A stretch of DNA of 64,000 nucleotides from Liopterus haemorrhoidalis (GCA_963971575.1 OZ020625.1:1860001-1924000), one strand, 5' to 3'. Positions 48,901 through 56,095 are shown, counted from the stretch's first letter. Made by a program: numbers and translations. Notes: generated from the letters alone by a model not told the origin.

Positions 48901-51900
48901 TAAATAGATTTTTTTAGGTTTAAAAATTTAGGTGCTCATGCCTAAAAAATTTTTTTTTTTGAAACCTTAAGGGCTACTGGGTTTATATTTGAGGTGGAGG
49001 TTCTTTATACTATGGACCGTCAACACACCAAGTTTTATTAAAATCGCTTTATTATTAAACAGAATTTTTTAACTTTAAAAATGTTGTTACTCATTCAGAT
49101 TTTTTTTTTTTTTTTGAAACATTTAGAGCTAAAGAGTTTATATTTGAGGTAGAGGTTCTTTATACTATGGACCGTTAACACATCAATTTGTATTAAAATC
49201 GCTTTATTTTTAAACAGATTTTTTTCGGTTTAAAAATTCTGTATTTCGAAAAAAAAAATTTTTTTTAGGAGACCTTAAGGGCGAGAGGGTCTATATTTGA
49301 GGTAGAGGTTCTTTATACCATGGACCATCAACATACCAAATTTTATTAAAATCGCTTTATTTTTAAATGGAATTTTTTAGGTTTAAAAATTGTGTTACTC
49401 ATTCGATTTTTTTTTTTTTTTCGATAACCTTAAAGACGAGAGGGTTTATAGTTGAGGTAAAGATTCTTTGTACCATGGACCATCAACATACCAAATTTCA
49501 TTAAAATCGATCTATTTTTAAACCGATTTTTTTAGGTTTAAAAATTTTGTTACTCTTGCGAAAAAATCATTTTTTTTTTTGGGGGAACCTGAAGGGCTAG
49601 GGGGTTAATAATTGAGGTAGAGGGTCTTCATACTATGGAGCATAAACCCACCAAATTTCATAAAAATCGGATAATATTCCAACCAATTTTTTAATGTTCA
49701 AAAATTTGTATTATAAGTAAAAATTTTCTTTCCAGGTTTCGGAGAAGCTGCAGCCCGAGGGGCCCAAAAATTTTTCCCAATAAATGAGGAGACAATATTT
49801 TTGGATCCTCCAGCACCAGTTCCCACCATTACAACATCGTCGCCGGTCGATTCCTGGATGTTGTATTCAAATAGTTCTTCTGATGAATGTTCTTATTTAT
49901 CAAGATTTAATGAACATAGTTCGGCAGAAAGTGATTTCGAAAATTATTACGAAAAAAGAAATAGATGTGATACGGATGAAGATGAATTAAGCAGTAATGT
50001 TGAATGTATGAGTGTGGGAAAAAGGGCAAGAGTAAAGGATACAAGGATATGTTCTTTGCCAAGTAAGTAATTGCTTCTTATTTTGAGTTGCTTTTCCATG
50101 GTAATTTTTAAAATATTTGTATGTATGCAAGAGGGATGATTGGAAAGTTTCTAAAACGAGATAGAAAACGACTTTTTAACCCTTATAGGACTATCGGTTT
50201 ATATATGAACCGCGGTTTGTATACTCTACTGGCCGAGCGGTTTATATATGAACCGCGGTTTGTATATTTTGCTGGCTGAGCGGTTTATATATGAACCACT
50301 GTTTTTGTTTATTCTCTCTAAGCGCTAGCGTCATTATTAGAGAACGGATATTTCATTTTAGAAAATAAAGTTTAACCTTGAGCCATAGGCGTAGATATTA
50401 AAAGTAGAGTTTTATCTTCTAATTGGGCAGTTATATATTGTCACTGGACGGGACAGCTTGTTATAGTTTCTAAAACCACGTAAAATTTGTATCTTTTTTA
50501 TTGAATTTATAATGAAAAACAAGCGAGAAAATTAATTTGAAGAAGTGATAGCAGAAGACGATTCAGACGAAGAGTTGGATGAAGAAATTGGTTCCATATT
50601 ATTGATTCCACAAGAGGAAAGTGAAGAAGAAACTGAACAAGAAGAAGTGGAGATCCAGCAAGACCGGGAGATTCTGGCAATATTTTAGATTTTACACCAC
50701 CACGTACTGGAATAAACCAAACAGCGGCCTCTAATATAACTGCCGATTCGTCGCCCTTTACCGTTTTTTCACTGTTTTTCGAAGAAGTTTTCTCCATATT
50801 ATTACGAGAAACCAATAGATACGCCCATCAATTTTATGCAAGTAATGACGAACCAGGCCCTTCAGTTGAACCTCCCTTAATCAAATCCTTACATTTTATC
50901 GCACGCGTTCAATTTTAATTCCGGCCGGCAGCGAGTACTAGGTTAATTAAATTTAGTACGTTAAGGGTTAAGGCAAAATTATATTTATATTCTATTAGGT
51001 CGTCAAGGATGAAATTTCGCTCAATAAGTTTCCACGTCGCTCAATAAGTTTCCGGTCTAACTAAGAAAAACATTTTTTTTTTTTACAAATTCGACTTTAT
51101 TCATGAACATACTCTCCTTCAAGAGTGATACATTCATTCTAACGCTCCTCTAACTTTTCGATGCCTTCTTTGTAGAACGATTTGTCTTTGCCCTCAAAAT
51201 AGGCCTCGGTTTCGGCAATCACTTCTTCATTTGAGTCAAATTTCTTTCCCTGGAGCATCTATTTGAGGTCTGCAAAAAGCCAGTAGTCGCTGGGGTACAG
51301 ATCTGGTGGGTGAGGAAACAATTCGAAGCTTAATTAATTCAATTTAACCATCGTTTTCATCGACTTGTGACACGGGACGTTGTTTTGGTGAAATAGCACT
51401 GTTTTTTGGCATGTGAAGCCGTTTTTTCTTGATTACTACACTCAATCGATCCAATAATGCCATGTAGTATTTGCTATTGATAGTTTCTCAAGATAGTCGA
51501 TAAAATACCATGCTCGTCCCAAAATACGGATGCCATAACCTTGCTGACTTTTGTGTTTTTGGTCGCTTTGGACGACTTTCACCGACTGCTATCCACTCAG
51601 CTGATCTTTTTGATTCAGGTGTGTAGTAGTGGATCCATGTTTCATCCATTGTCACATACTGACGCAAGAAATCCTTTTTATCTGGCTTGAACAGCTCCAA
51701 ACAGCGCTCTGAATCGTCGACGCGTTGTTGTTTTTGGTCCGGTGTAAGCTAACGCGGCACCCACTTCGAAAGCAATTTACGCATGCTCAAATTTTCGTGT
51801 TAAATTGTAAACACACTACCTTCTGATATCTTTAAGGTGTCAGCTATCTCACGCAACTACATTTTACGGTCTTTCAAAACTATTTTGTGGACTTTTTTTA

Positions 51901-52373
51901 TGTTTTCCTGCTGATTTTGGGCGACCAGAACGTTCAGCATCAATGGTGTTTGTACGACCGCGTTTAAATTCAGCATACCAATCAGTAATAGTTGATTTGC
52001 CTGGTGCAGAGTTTCTATAACGCTTATCAAGCCACTATTTGGCTTCAACAGTATTTTTTCCCATCAAAAAACAATGTTTAATCAACACAGGAAATTCTTT
52101 TTTATCCATTCGAATGCGAATTTTGAGTATCAAATGCTTTGTCCAAATTTCAAGATGATTAAACTGTTTTGTTTTTCAGGCTCTTCGGGTCGTTTATTAA
52201 ATACCCATGCGCAAGTCGATGTGCGCATGATCGATTTTGCGCATACGTCATTTGCGAAGAAACAAAATGGTTCCAGTAGAGAAACAGTTCATACTGGACC
52301 AGACTGTGGATTTTTAACTGGACTTGATAGTCTAAGAAGACTTTTTCTAGAAATTTTAGCCGAAGCGAAATAA
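21303..52373 (+). CDS. IP6K: Inositol hexakisphosphate kinase (IP6K), 8 coding exons
   Basis: This kinase phosphorylates InsP6 to the pyrophosphate InsP7 with ATP and acts in the cytosol and nucleus. Exons: 21303(or 21330)-21458, 26412-26538, 40998-41121, 43423-43675, 45379-45584, 46243-46451, 49736-50062 and 52180-52373. All introns are GT-AG and all phases agree, giving 522 residues from the ATG at 21330 (531 from 21303). Landmarks, counted from 21330: [11 protein letters not shown] at 43-53; the catalytic [16 protein letters not shown] at 167-182 (D171, K173); LGVRLCGMQ near 203-211; [14 protein letters not shown] across exons 5-6; and [12 protein letters not shown] near 471-482, whose D477 is the second metal ligand. 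An acidic, serine-rich linker (about 285-455) precedes the IDF block, as in other family members. The gene spans about 31 kb, almost all transposon-filled intron. A 5' untranslated exon is not identified. Confidence 0.95.
21512..21556 (-). repeat. Family-2 hairpin end fragment in IP6K intron 1
   Basis: ACTTTGTGATGGCGGTCGGT is followed by the imperfect hairpin and CAGCTGATTTTT. Only the end is present. Confidence 0.75.
21557..22289. other. IP6K intron 1, unassigned part
   Basis: No repeat or gene recognised, apart from the phrase AAGGTCAAGTTGGTTAACTG, which is loosely inverted near 22190. Confidence 0.35.
22290..23090. repeat. Pyrimidine-rich minisatellite A (IP6K intron 1)
   Basis: About 20 or more degenerate units of roughly 28-45 bp contain CCCAGTTTATTTTATGAATT followed by TTTGCCCCC. 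The + strand is nearly free of runs containing G. Confidence 0.88.
23091..23885. repeat. Minisatellite B (IP6K intron 1)
   Basis: About 20 units of roughly 35-36 bp are built on GGTTCAAGTGATTTTTTGAA then TTCCTGCCCCTCTTT. It directly continues minisatellite A, and the units share the TTTTTG-CCCC ending, so B probably arose from A. Confidence 0.9.
23886..24559. other. IP6K intron 1, unassigned with a possible transposase scrap
   Basis: On the minus strand about 24165-24200 reads [15 protein letters not shown], reminiscent of the second catalytic motif of a Tc1/mariner transposase. The surrounding text does not confirm it. Confidence 0.3.
24560..24790 (+). repeat. 16-bp minisatellite with 64-bp higher order, copy 1
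   Basis: Four 16-base words follow one another: ACAACTGGGGCCATTA, ACAACTGGGGCGATGG, ACAATTCGGGCCGTAC and ATAATTGGGGCTTTGC. The set then repeats. The same words occur inverted at 59388-59618 and 60645-60793. Confidence 0.9.
24791..25388. other. IP6K intron 1, unassigned
   Basis: No gene or repeat partner recognised. Confidence 0.35.
25389..26210 (+). mobile_element. hAT-like non-autonomous element, copy 1
   Basis: The ends are TAGAGATGGG and a diverged inverse (CCAATCTCTA). TGAGCCGGCTCA-type palindromes cluster at both ends. A ~100-bp unit starting CGAGACACAGG repeats about three times at 25498-25760. No clear 8-bp duplication was found, so hAT is assigned from the termini only. A longer copy is at 27878-29190. 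Confidence 0.6.
26412..26538 (+). CDS. IP6K: IP6K coding exon 2
   Basis: It follows TTTTTTCCAG and starts [20 protein letters not shown]. It ends YKG split by GTGAGA, leaving one base over. It encodes the N-lobe start that packs on the nucleotide. Confidence 0.93.
26577..26898 (-). pseudogene. Second-subfamily mariner, 5' fragment
   Basis: The minus strand reads [20 protein letters not shown], with the CGAGGGGTTA-type terminus at 26890-26898. It is truncated after about 60 codons and lies just 38 bases after exon 2's donor. Confidence 0.85.
26904..27467. mobile_element. Palindromic (foldback) MITE, copy 2
   Basis: This 564-bp copy of 11668-12196 has TA at both edges. It sits 3 bases beyond the end of the mariner fragment. 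Slightly longer arms than copy 1 show the internal sequence lost there. Confidence 0.9.
27468..27877. other. IP6K intron 2, unassigned
   Basis: AT-rich with no recognised content. Confidence 0.35.
27878..29190 (-). mobile_element. hAT-like non-autonomous element, copy 2, with nested MITE
   Basis: Inverse relative of 25389-26210, with AGAGATGGG at both ends (27878 and 29182-29190). It is interrupted by the Harbinger-like MITE at 28144-28743. Confidence 0.65.
28144..28743. mobile_element. PIF/Harbinger-like MITE, copy 2
   Basis: This 600-bp element has perfect TTA duplications (28141-28143, 28744-28746). The uninterrupted equivalent site survives in the paralogous hAT-like copy near 25930, with one TTA, which proves the boundaries and the 3-bp duplication. 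Confidence 0.93.
29191..29606. other. IP6K intron 2, unassigned
   Basis: No gene or repeat partner recognised. Confidence 0.35.
29607..30787 (+). mobile_element. Internally deleted DDE transposon
   Basis: About 25-bp inverted termini GTCGGATTGCTGATAGGTG, flanked by TA (or TATA) on both sides. The 1181-bp element keeps both ends of a transposase gene but not its middle. Confidence 0.88.
29697..30397 (+). pseudogene. Transposase with IS630/DDE_3-like C-terminus, core deleted
   Basis: The N-terminal part (to about 29990) has [20 protein letters not shown], a helix-turn-helix-like segment. After a frame change near 30000 the text resumes with [20 protein letters not shown] and [14 protein letters not shown], the last catalytic block of a DDE_3-type transposase (terminal acidic residue in NPIE). 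The first two catalytic acids are absent, consistent with an internal deletion. The C-terminus is acidic ([10 protein letters not shown]). The family name is uncertain. Confidence 0.7.
30795..31045 (+). pseudogene. Second-subfamily mariner, 5' fragment
   Basis: It starts CGAGGGTTAC after [18 protein letters not shown] is read from 30966. It is truncated after GLTQQQC. It directly adjoins the DDE element. Confidence 0.85.
31046..31374. other. IP6K intron 2, unassigned
   Basis: Short ATCGGT/ACCGAT words near 31325-31360 resemble 9780-9835. Nothing else was recognised. Confidence 0.35.
31375..31790 (-). mobile_element. GGCGGTCGGT family (family 2), copy 4
   Basis: The inverse subterminal end ACCGACCGCCAAC is at 31377. 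A TCTG array follows at about 31497-31535, then the family body. The hairpin end is missing. Confidence 0.8.
31798..32060. repeat. Direct duplication, two ~105-bp units
   Basis: 31798-31905 and 31955-32057 share TTTTGGTCATTACGGACCAAACATTAATTTTT-like text and the following 60 bases, apparently duplicated from the edge of the family-2 body. Each has CCTAATAGTTTT at its start. Confidence 0.75.
32278..32320 (+). repeat. Family-1 terminal fragment
   Basis: TTGGTTATACCTACAAAACC followed by CTGAAAAT, the subterminal end of the 1-kb elements without the rest. Confidence 0.6.
32411..32655 (+). mobile_element. tRNA-derived SINE
   Basis: The head has tRNA-like A- and B-boxes (GTGCAGTTTGGGTTGG and GGTTCGATTC). 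The body is GC-rich (GGTGTAGGAGCTCGCCCCC) and the tail is AAAT-rich. Perfect 13-base target duplications TAGTAGCTATCTG flank it (32398-32410 and 32656-32668). The insertion looks recent. Confidence 0.92.
32790..33446 (+). mobile_element. GGCGGTCGGT family (family 2), most complete copy
   Basis: The hairpin CTGTGGCCACCACAG (32795-32809) is followed by GACCGACCGCC. The body reaches a long CAGA/CGGA array (33229-33325), and the last ~120 bp end in GTTGGCGGTCGGT, the inverse of the left subterminal repeat. The element is about 657 bp. It has no coding frame. Confidence 0.8.
33595..33775. repeat. AGGCGGAACTAG-type MITE, copy 2
   Basis: CCAAACGTTTAGGCGGAAC at the left, CTAGTTCCGCCTAAACC at the right, about 180 bp. 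Confidence 0.78.
33935..34003 (+). repeat. Two family-1 ends joined head to tail
   Basis: AGGGTTTTGTAGGTAT appears twice within 70 bp (33937 and 33993), with the GTGTGAATTTTCACAC hairpin between them. One element's outer end directly meets another's hairpin end. Confidence 0.75.
34250..34322 (-). repeat. Family-2 end fragment
   Basis: ACCGACCGCCAACATATATA followed by family-2 sequence, cut before the microsatellite. Confidence 0.8.
34450..34887 (+). mobile_element. GGCGGTCGGT family (family 2), internally deleted copy
   Basis: Both ends are present (hairpin at 34455, GGCGGTCGGT at 34876). The body is deleted between about 34735 and 34745, leaving only a few ACAGAC units. Confidence 0.8.
34994..35425 (-). 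mobile_element. GGCGGTCGGT family (family 2), minus copy
   Basis: The hairpin end is at 35400-35420. A second TCTG tract at 35181-35197 is flanked by two copies of GGTAAAAATCGGTTAACTAG, a duplication around the microsatellite. Confidence 0.8.
35744..35916. mobile_element. hAT-like MITE with CAGTGGCGCACCCAG termini
   Basis: 173 bp, with ends CAGTGGCGCACCCAG and CTGGGTGCGCCACTG. An 8-bp duplication is not obvious. The interior has about two units of the minisatellite word AAAAAAAAAGGTCCTCACTT shared with two other MITEs in the window. Confidence 0.75.
35917..36749. repeat. CTCTCTC-rich repeated segment
   Basis: GTCTCTCTCTAACACA-like phrases occur near 36100, 36275, 36432, 36640 and 37413. Diverged duplications lead into the larger tandem block. 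Confidence 0.55.
36750..38060. repeat. ~770-bp tandem duplication in IP6K intron 2
   Basis: 36750-37290 matches 37520-38060 at an offset of about 769 bases (for example CAGAGTTGAAATATTAATTT at 36811 and 37580). No frame is conserved between the two. Confidence 0.88.
38061..38693. other. IP6K intron 2, unassigned
   Basis: Bases 38075-38160 resemble 645-735. Bases 38520-38560 contain a diverged family-2 end. Confidence 0.35.
38696..40059 (+). mobile_element. Tc1/mariner DD41D transposon, copy 2, with ~99-bp termini
   Basis: Inverted terminal repeats 38696-38794 and 39962-40059 start CAGTGAATTTATTTTTTAAT and match over about 99 bases with few changes. TA duplications are at 38694-38695 and 40060-40061. 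The element is 1364 bp. It is not closely related in sequence to the 7299-8608 element. Confidence 0.95.
38845..39878 (+). pseudogene. DD41D transposase, frameshifted
   Basis: The start is [20 protein letters not shown], followed by a helix-turn-helix region and [16 protein letters not shown], then a frameshift near 39160. Later come [14 protein letters not shown] (first Asp), [12 protein letters not shown] (second) and [20 protein letters not shown] (third). 41 residues separate the last two acids. A stop follows the PTML codons (39281-39283), with further shifts near 39350 and 39770. The natural stop is at 39876. Confidence 0.9.
40062..40599. other. IP6K intron 2, unassigned
   Basis: No gene or repeat partner recognised. 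Confidence 0.35.
40600..40962 (+). repeat. Probable 3' end of a retroposon just before IP6K exon 3
   Basis: GGGCTGCGTTAGGCGCAAAT and GCTGTGCGCC form a local hairpin, and the tail reads TTAACTAACTAACTA, a simple-repeat end typical of non-LTR elements. It ends about 35 bases before exon 3. The family is not identified. Confidence 0.5.
40998..41121 (+). CDS. IP6K: IP6K coding exon 3
   Basis: It follows CTTGTTTCAG. Translation in the phase left by exon 2 gives [21 protein letters not shown], then a basic stretch ([11 protein letters not shown]). The donor GTGAGT leaves two bases, matching exon 4. It is too short and too split to stand out as an open frame. Support comes from both splice sites, both phases and the sense of the joined protein. 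Confidence 0.85.
41122..41763. other. IP6K intron 3, unassigned
   Basis: AT-rich, no recognised content. Confidence 0.35.
41764..41960 (+). repeat. pogo/Tigger-like end with GTAC palindromes
   Basis: CAGTCAGTGCTCCCTTAACG begins a region with many CGTAC/GTACG words and GTACGAACGTAC palindromes. The start resembles pogo-group termini. The other end was not found. Confidence 0.5.
42003..42973 (+). mobile_element. 1-kb microsatellite element (family 1), copy H3
   Basis: Hairpin GTGTGAATATTCACAC then AGGATTTCGCAGGTAT at the left. The right end has a long CAGA array (42852-42921), GACGGTATAAGGG and ATACCTACAAAACCCT. It lies in IP6K intron 3. Confidence 0.7.
42290..42378 (-). other. tRNA-like cassette in H3
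   Basis: The minus strand reads GATAGCGCAATGGGTTAGAG then GAGTTCGAGT as A- and B-boxes. The middle is too long for a normal anticodon arm. It does not align with the cassettes in H1, H2 or H4. Confidence 0.6.
43163..43328 (+). repeat. Family-2 hairpin end fragment
   Basis: AATCAGCTGTGGCCACCAC and the first ~165 bp of the family body, ending about 95 bases before IP6K exon 4. Confidence 0.8.
43423..43675 (+). CDS. IP6K: IP6K coding exon 4 (catalytic motif)
   Basis: It starts [18 protein letters not shown] and contains [18 protein letters not shown], the PxxxDxKxG signature of inositol polyphosphate kinases. It ends LCGMQ before GTACGT in phase 0. Confidence 0.97.
43829..43960 (+). repeat. 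Dispersed repeat (partner 60796-60930, inverse)
   Basis: TAACTTGTAGTGGTGGGGGT and GACGTCAGTCTTTGTTTATC are shared with the inverse of 60796-60930. It lies in IP6K intron 4 and has no coding content. Confidence 0.75.
43961..44924. other. IP6K intron 4, unassigned
   Basis: Short GC-richer patches near 44160-44250 and 44805-44890. No gene was recognised, though they may belong to the same transposon as the THAP fragment. Confidence 0.35.
44925..45120 (+). pseudogene. THAP-domain fragment
   Basis: One frame reads [20 protein letters not shown]. After a shift the text continues [18 protein letters not shown], matching the second half of a THAP zinc finger (C-x2-H as ICSKHF). It is probably a P-element-type transposon remnant in IP6K intron 4. 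No upstream Cys pair is evident. Confidence 0.6.
45222..45285 (+). repeat. Short AAACCGCGAATAA tandem repeat
   Basis: About four units of 16-18 bp (AAACCGCGAATAACG variants). Confidence 0.7.
45379..45584 (+). CDS. IP6K: IP6K coding exon 5
   Basis: It encodes [20 protein letters not shown] and the helical [18 protein letters not shown] region. It ends YRFYS plus two bases of a Cys codon before GTGAGT. Confidence 0.95.
45650..46205 (-). pseudogene. Transposase C-terminal scrap in IP6K intron 5
   Basis: The minus strand at about 46205-46130 reads [20 protein letters not shown], the third catalytic block of a DD41D-like transposase. Little else of the gene is readable in the rest of the intron. 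Confidence 0.55.
46243..46451 (+). CDS. IP6K: IP6K coding exon 6
   Basis: It completes CSLLIVYEG, the SLL block of the family, then enters an acidic Ser/Asp-rich linker with several Cys. It ends HHR plus one base before GTAAGT. Confidence 0.93.
46500..48740. repeat. Tandem array 1 in IP6K intron 6, ~160-190-bp unit
   Basis: About 11 or 12 units each contain ATATATCATTTTAAAGCCC then TTTCTTTGCTCTTTCTTTTG and TTATGACCATTTAAA. Unit length drifts and the last units are degraded. It makes up most of the intron with array 2. Confidence 0.88.
48780..49735. repeat. Tandem array 2 in IP6K intron 6, ~150-bp unit
   Basis: About six units carry GGTTCTTTATACTATGGACC, ACCAAATTTTATTAAAATCG and a poly-T run of 8-16. 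It runs right up to the polypyrimidine tract of exon 7. Confidence 0.88.
49736..50062 (+). CDS. IP6K: IP6K coding exon 7 (linker)
   Basis: It encodes GARGA-like [15 protein letters not shown], then [18 protein letters not shown] and an acidic segment, ending with basic [10 protein letters not shown], a possible nuclear targeting cluster by composition only. It ends in phase 1 before GTAAGT. Confidence 0.9.
50180..50967 (+). mobile_element. piggyBac remnant
   Basis: 788 bp, flanked by TTAA on both sides (50176-50179, 50968-50971) with terminal CCC and GGG. The left end holds three ~50-bp units with CGGTTTATATATGAACCG palindromes. Confidence 0.88.
50511..50868 (+). pseudogene. piggyBac transposase N-terminal fragment
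   Basis: After an ATG, an acidic leader ([12 protein letters not shown], then [11 protein letters not shown]) is followed, across frameshifts, by [15 protein letters not shown] and [20 protein letters not shown], the start of the DDE_Tnp_1_7 domain. The catalytic core is missing. Confidence 0.8.
51010..52112 (-). mobile_element. mariner of a third subfamily, truncated near IP6K exon 8
   Basis: The 3' end has two copies of CGCTCAATAAGTTTCC at 51019-51053. The 5' terminus is not found before exon 8 begins at 52180. Confidence 0.75.
51097..52109 (-). pseudogene. mariner transposase, multiple lesions
   Basis: The start is [18 protein letters not shown] (complement of 52107-52109), with a stop where a Trp-rich block should begin and a further shift after AERSGRPK. 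The readable middle is [20 protein letters not shown] then [15 protein letters not shown], giving the first catalytic Asp, with [11 protein letters not shown] after it. The C-terminal GIEKLEER, stop, [13 protein letters not shown] is recognisable, ending at 51097. It is unlike the Mos1-type and the [12 protein letters not shown] mariners. Confidence 0.85.
52180..52373 (+). CDS. IP6K: IP6K coding exon 8 (IDF motif, stop)
   Basis: It follows TGTTTTTCAG. It encodes [18 protein letters not shown] with the metal-binding Asp, then [19 protein letters not shown] and the C-terminus LAEAK, with TAA at 52371. Confidence 0.97.
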
Positions 52374-52718
52374 AACATTTTGTGTTAATGTGTGATTTGA
52401 ACCAAATTTAAGAAACTGTGGATCAGTTAAGTTAGTTTTAGGATTTTTAGGACTTTGTTAGGTGGAGTAAGGAGGACATTTTTAGGTAATTGTGCAATAA
52501 CTTTTTTTTTATGGAATTCATTATTTTTTACTAGTTTTTTTAGGTATTTTTATAAAAAAATTAAGACTATATTCAGGAACTAAGAACAGAAATTTTTTTT
52601 TTTAAACTTAAAATTTTTAGATATGTCTTGATTTGCCTATTTTAAAGCAATTTCAAGATCAGCAACGCATTTCAATATAGTTTTTTGAAGAGGTTATTGA
52701 AAGTCCATAAAAAAACTA

Positions 52719-52724
52719 AATAAA
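52719..52724 (+). terminator. Candidate IP6K polyadenylation signal
   Basis: AATAAA lies 346 bases after the stop codon. A second AATAAA follows near 52887. Which is used cannot be told from sequence. Confidence 0.4.
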
Positions 52725-53273
52725 TCTATTTTTTCTTTTAATTATTTAAATCGAGGTTTAAGAGACTGTAGTATTTTATCTAACACTTGACTAAAACAAT
52801 TTTTTATGATTTTCTTACATTAAAATTTAAAAAAAAATTGAAAAACTGTTTTTTTTTGTTTCTATGCAACAAAAGGAATATAATGAAAAATAAAATGAAA
52901 GTCATGCCTATTATATTTGTTGAAAAATTCAGCCGAATGTTCTTGAGTAGTCTTATTTTTTTTTGTACAATTTTTTTGGTTTTACTCCACCTAACAGTCT
53001 TTTGTACGACCAGATAAAAAAATTAACTGATTTTTTTTCAGTTGATTTTGATGTCGTGAATCTATATGTACTACAATTTTAGTTTCTGTACAACTAAAAA
53101 TGTGATGACGTAATCATATTTTTAAATTTTTATATTTGAAAAATTTTTAATAATAATTTTCTATGAAAATTTTGTGTCATAGTAATAATTGTAGTATGTA
53201 TATTTTTTAAATTTATCTAAATATATTATAAAGTAATATTTTCAAACAAAATTTTTAAAATATTGTAAATTAT
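52725..53273. other. AT-rich intergenic DNA
   Basis: No gene recognised. Confidence 0.35.
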
Positions 53274-53730
53274 GACAATTTTAAATTAATTAAAAATATC
53301 AAATTAATTTCGTAATTATTATTATTATTATTATCTTTATTAATTATATTAATAAAGATTTAATTTTTTTTTTAAATTTAATTTAATAAAACTGTTACAT
53401 TAAATCGTAACTAAATAGAATTTTTATTATGACAATTTTAAATTAATTAAAAATATCAAATTAATTTCGTAATTATTATTATTATCTTTATTAATTATAT
53501 TAATAAAGATTTAATTTTTTTTTAAATTTAATTTAATAAAACTGTTACATTAAAGCGTAACTAAATAGAATTTTTATTATGACAATTTTAAATTAATTAA
53601 AAATATCAAATTAATTTCGTAATTATTATTATTATTATCTTTATTAATTATATTAATAAAGATTTAATTTTTTTTAAATTTAATTTAATAAAACTGTTAC
53701 ATCAAAGCGGAGCTAAATAGAATTTTTATT
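53274..53730. repeat. Three-copy ~152-bp tandem repeat
   Basis: Units start at about 53274, 53430 and 53580 with GACAATTTTAAATTAATTAA and include an ATT microsatellite whose length varies between units. The third unit runs into an AGGCGGAAC-type repeat end. Confidence 0.92.
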
Positions 53731-56095
53731 GTTGTCACAAGCTCATTTTTTAACGATTAATGTAGGCTTTTGCTCAAAATCAAAAGCCTCATTGAATCAA
53801 AAAAGTTACTAGTTTAAATTTTTTTCAAAAATATTACTATTTAATATATTTAATAAAAGGTACAAATAAATTTAATTATGCATTTATAATAAAACTTGTA
53901 AATATTTTTCTATTTCTAGACAAAATTTTTATTTATTTGAATGTATAAAAAAAACGTGTCAGATTTTTTTGGCACATTCCAGAAAAAAATATGGTATAAA
54001 ATACCCAGAACAATATAAAATGTCTAATCTAGTTACAAATGTACCGTTTAGAATGGGACATTATCATATTCAATATGACAGCACCATTTAAAACGGGACA
54101 GTGTCTTTTTAAACGGGATAGAATCGTTGTAAACCAACAGTTTTTTTGATAAATGGTACAGTTTTGTTAATTAATGGGACAGTTTTGTTTTATAAGTCCA
54201 AAACTGTAAAGCCCTTTTTACAATATAACCAAGTTTCTAAAAGTCAGTAATACACTATAAAAATCACCAAAATAACCAGATCTAGTTTGTCCTTACAAAA
54301 GTTAACAGTTTATAAGAAAAATTAATAGTTTCGTTCTAAATGACACAGTTTCGTTCTAAACGGGACAGTTTCGATCTAAACGGGACATTTTCTTTCTAAA
54401 CAGGATTAATAAAAAATCAAGGAAGTTTTTATATTGTTCTGATTTTTTAAGTTCAGAAAAATCTCGAATAAAAAAAATTAAATTTTTTAAATTTCATAAA
54501 AATTTTTTGATTATAAATTTTTCTGAACTTAATCAAGAAAATCTTGATGTAAAATATCTCGATGTGTTTTATTATTTATTTAATTTTTGAAGGGTTTCGT
54601 GGTCATGTGATAATCCAATAGCAAATTGTTGTGATATTTTTTTTTTTTCAAAAATTGGTATTTGGATCTTTGCAGAATATCCTTAAGGCTGATTATCAAG
54701 GATATTTTTTACAAAATTAGTTCCATTTAATTTTCAGAAATTTCGTTTAAACAATTACAAAACAAAAGTTTTGAACAATTTTTTTTTCTTATATTAATTT
54801 GAACTTATAAGGTCCTAAACTATTGCCTTAATTTTTAGACCAAATACTAGTTCATAATAGTCCATTTATTATTATTATTTTTTTTCATTTTAACAAATAT
54901 ACAAAAAATTGAATTTTTTTTTTGAAATTCTTGACATTTGCTATTGATTTGAAATTTCTAATTTTTACTAATAAAATTTAGGGCTCTTTTATAGATTTTT
55001 TTACTCTTTTAACCCCAAAGAAATAACATATTTCTCCCGAAAAGAAGAATGCCTTTAAATTTTTTCGCTTTTTTTTCAGTCCAGTACCATGAAATTTTGG
55101 TTCTAGGGCAATCCAAACAATTCAAATTGGATGGTGAAAACCGTTTTTTGATATGATTTTTAGTTTTCGAGATATAGCAGAGGGGGCCTCAAAAAAAAAA
55201 TTTTTTTTTGTGACAACTCTGTGAAATTTTAGTTCTAGGGCAATTTAAACAATTCAAATTGAATTGTCAGAACAGTTTTTTGATATCTCTTTTAGTTTTT
55301 GAGATATGAAGAGTTCAAAAATTGCAATATTTCTGGTTGACCTAAAATTAAGTTAAAAAAGTAAATAGATCTATATTTTTCAAGCCCAAATTTTGAAATT
55401 ACAATGGACGACCCAGAGATCAAAGGGTATAAGAAAATTTCCCAAAACTAGGCAAATATTTTAGGCAGAGATTTTTTTTTTAATTATCGTGTAAGTTTGA
55501 AGGACAAAATAAAAATTAATTTGGTTTTGAATATTTTTTGGATTTTTATAATTTTCAACAAATTTGTTAATATTTTCTTGTACCCTTTGGTCTCTGAGGC
55601 CCATATATTTTGAAAAAATCAGATTCCAGCCATAAATTTATTCTGGTTTCTGTAATTTTTGCAGTATTATTGTTTTTAAAAATTTTATTGGTAATAATTA
55701 TTATTTTTTTTTTTTATTTTAGAAAAAACTAAACAGTATTCATGTACAAAAATATTTTTAATTATTGTTCTGTAGCTAATAATTAATTAATAAATTAATA
55801 ATATTAATATTTTTTTAAAATTAAACCTTAATTATTCTTTCAGGTTCAAATGAGTATCTTAAACCAGTCGTTCTTAAATGTTTCAGTGGAACTAAATGGG
55901 ATTTTTATTTTCTTAAGTCACGAGCTCATTTATTTCTGGAAAAATGGGATTTTTGTTAAACAACGTGGTCATGAGCCCGATTCAATTGCTAAAAGTTATA
56001 GACTTCTAATTCTTGTTCCGCTTAAACTGAGATATATATCCAAAAATTAAATTAAATAAGATTTAAATTTTTTTAAATTTCCTTGAATAGTTTAA
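53731..56095. other. AT-rich intergenic DNA with small repeats
   Basis: GACAGTTTCGTTCTAAACGG-like 21-bp words repeat at 54320-54410, with weaker ones at 54045-54130. A ~120-bp segment with TTTTGGTTCTAGGGCAAT is duplicated at 55085 and 55225. No gene recognised. Confidence 0.5.
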
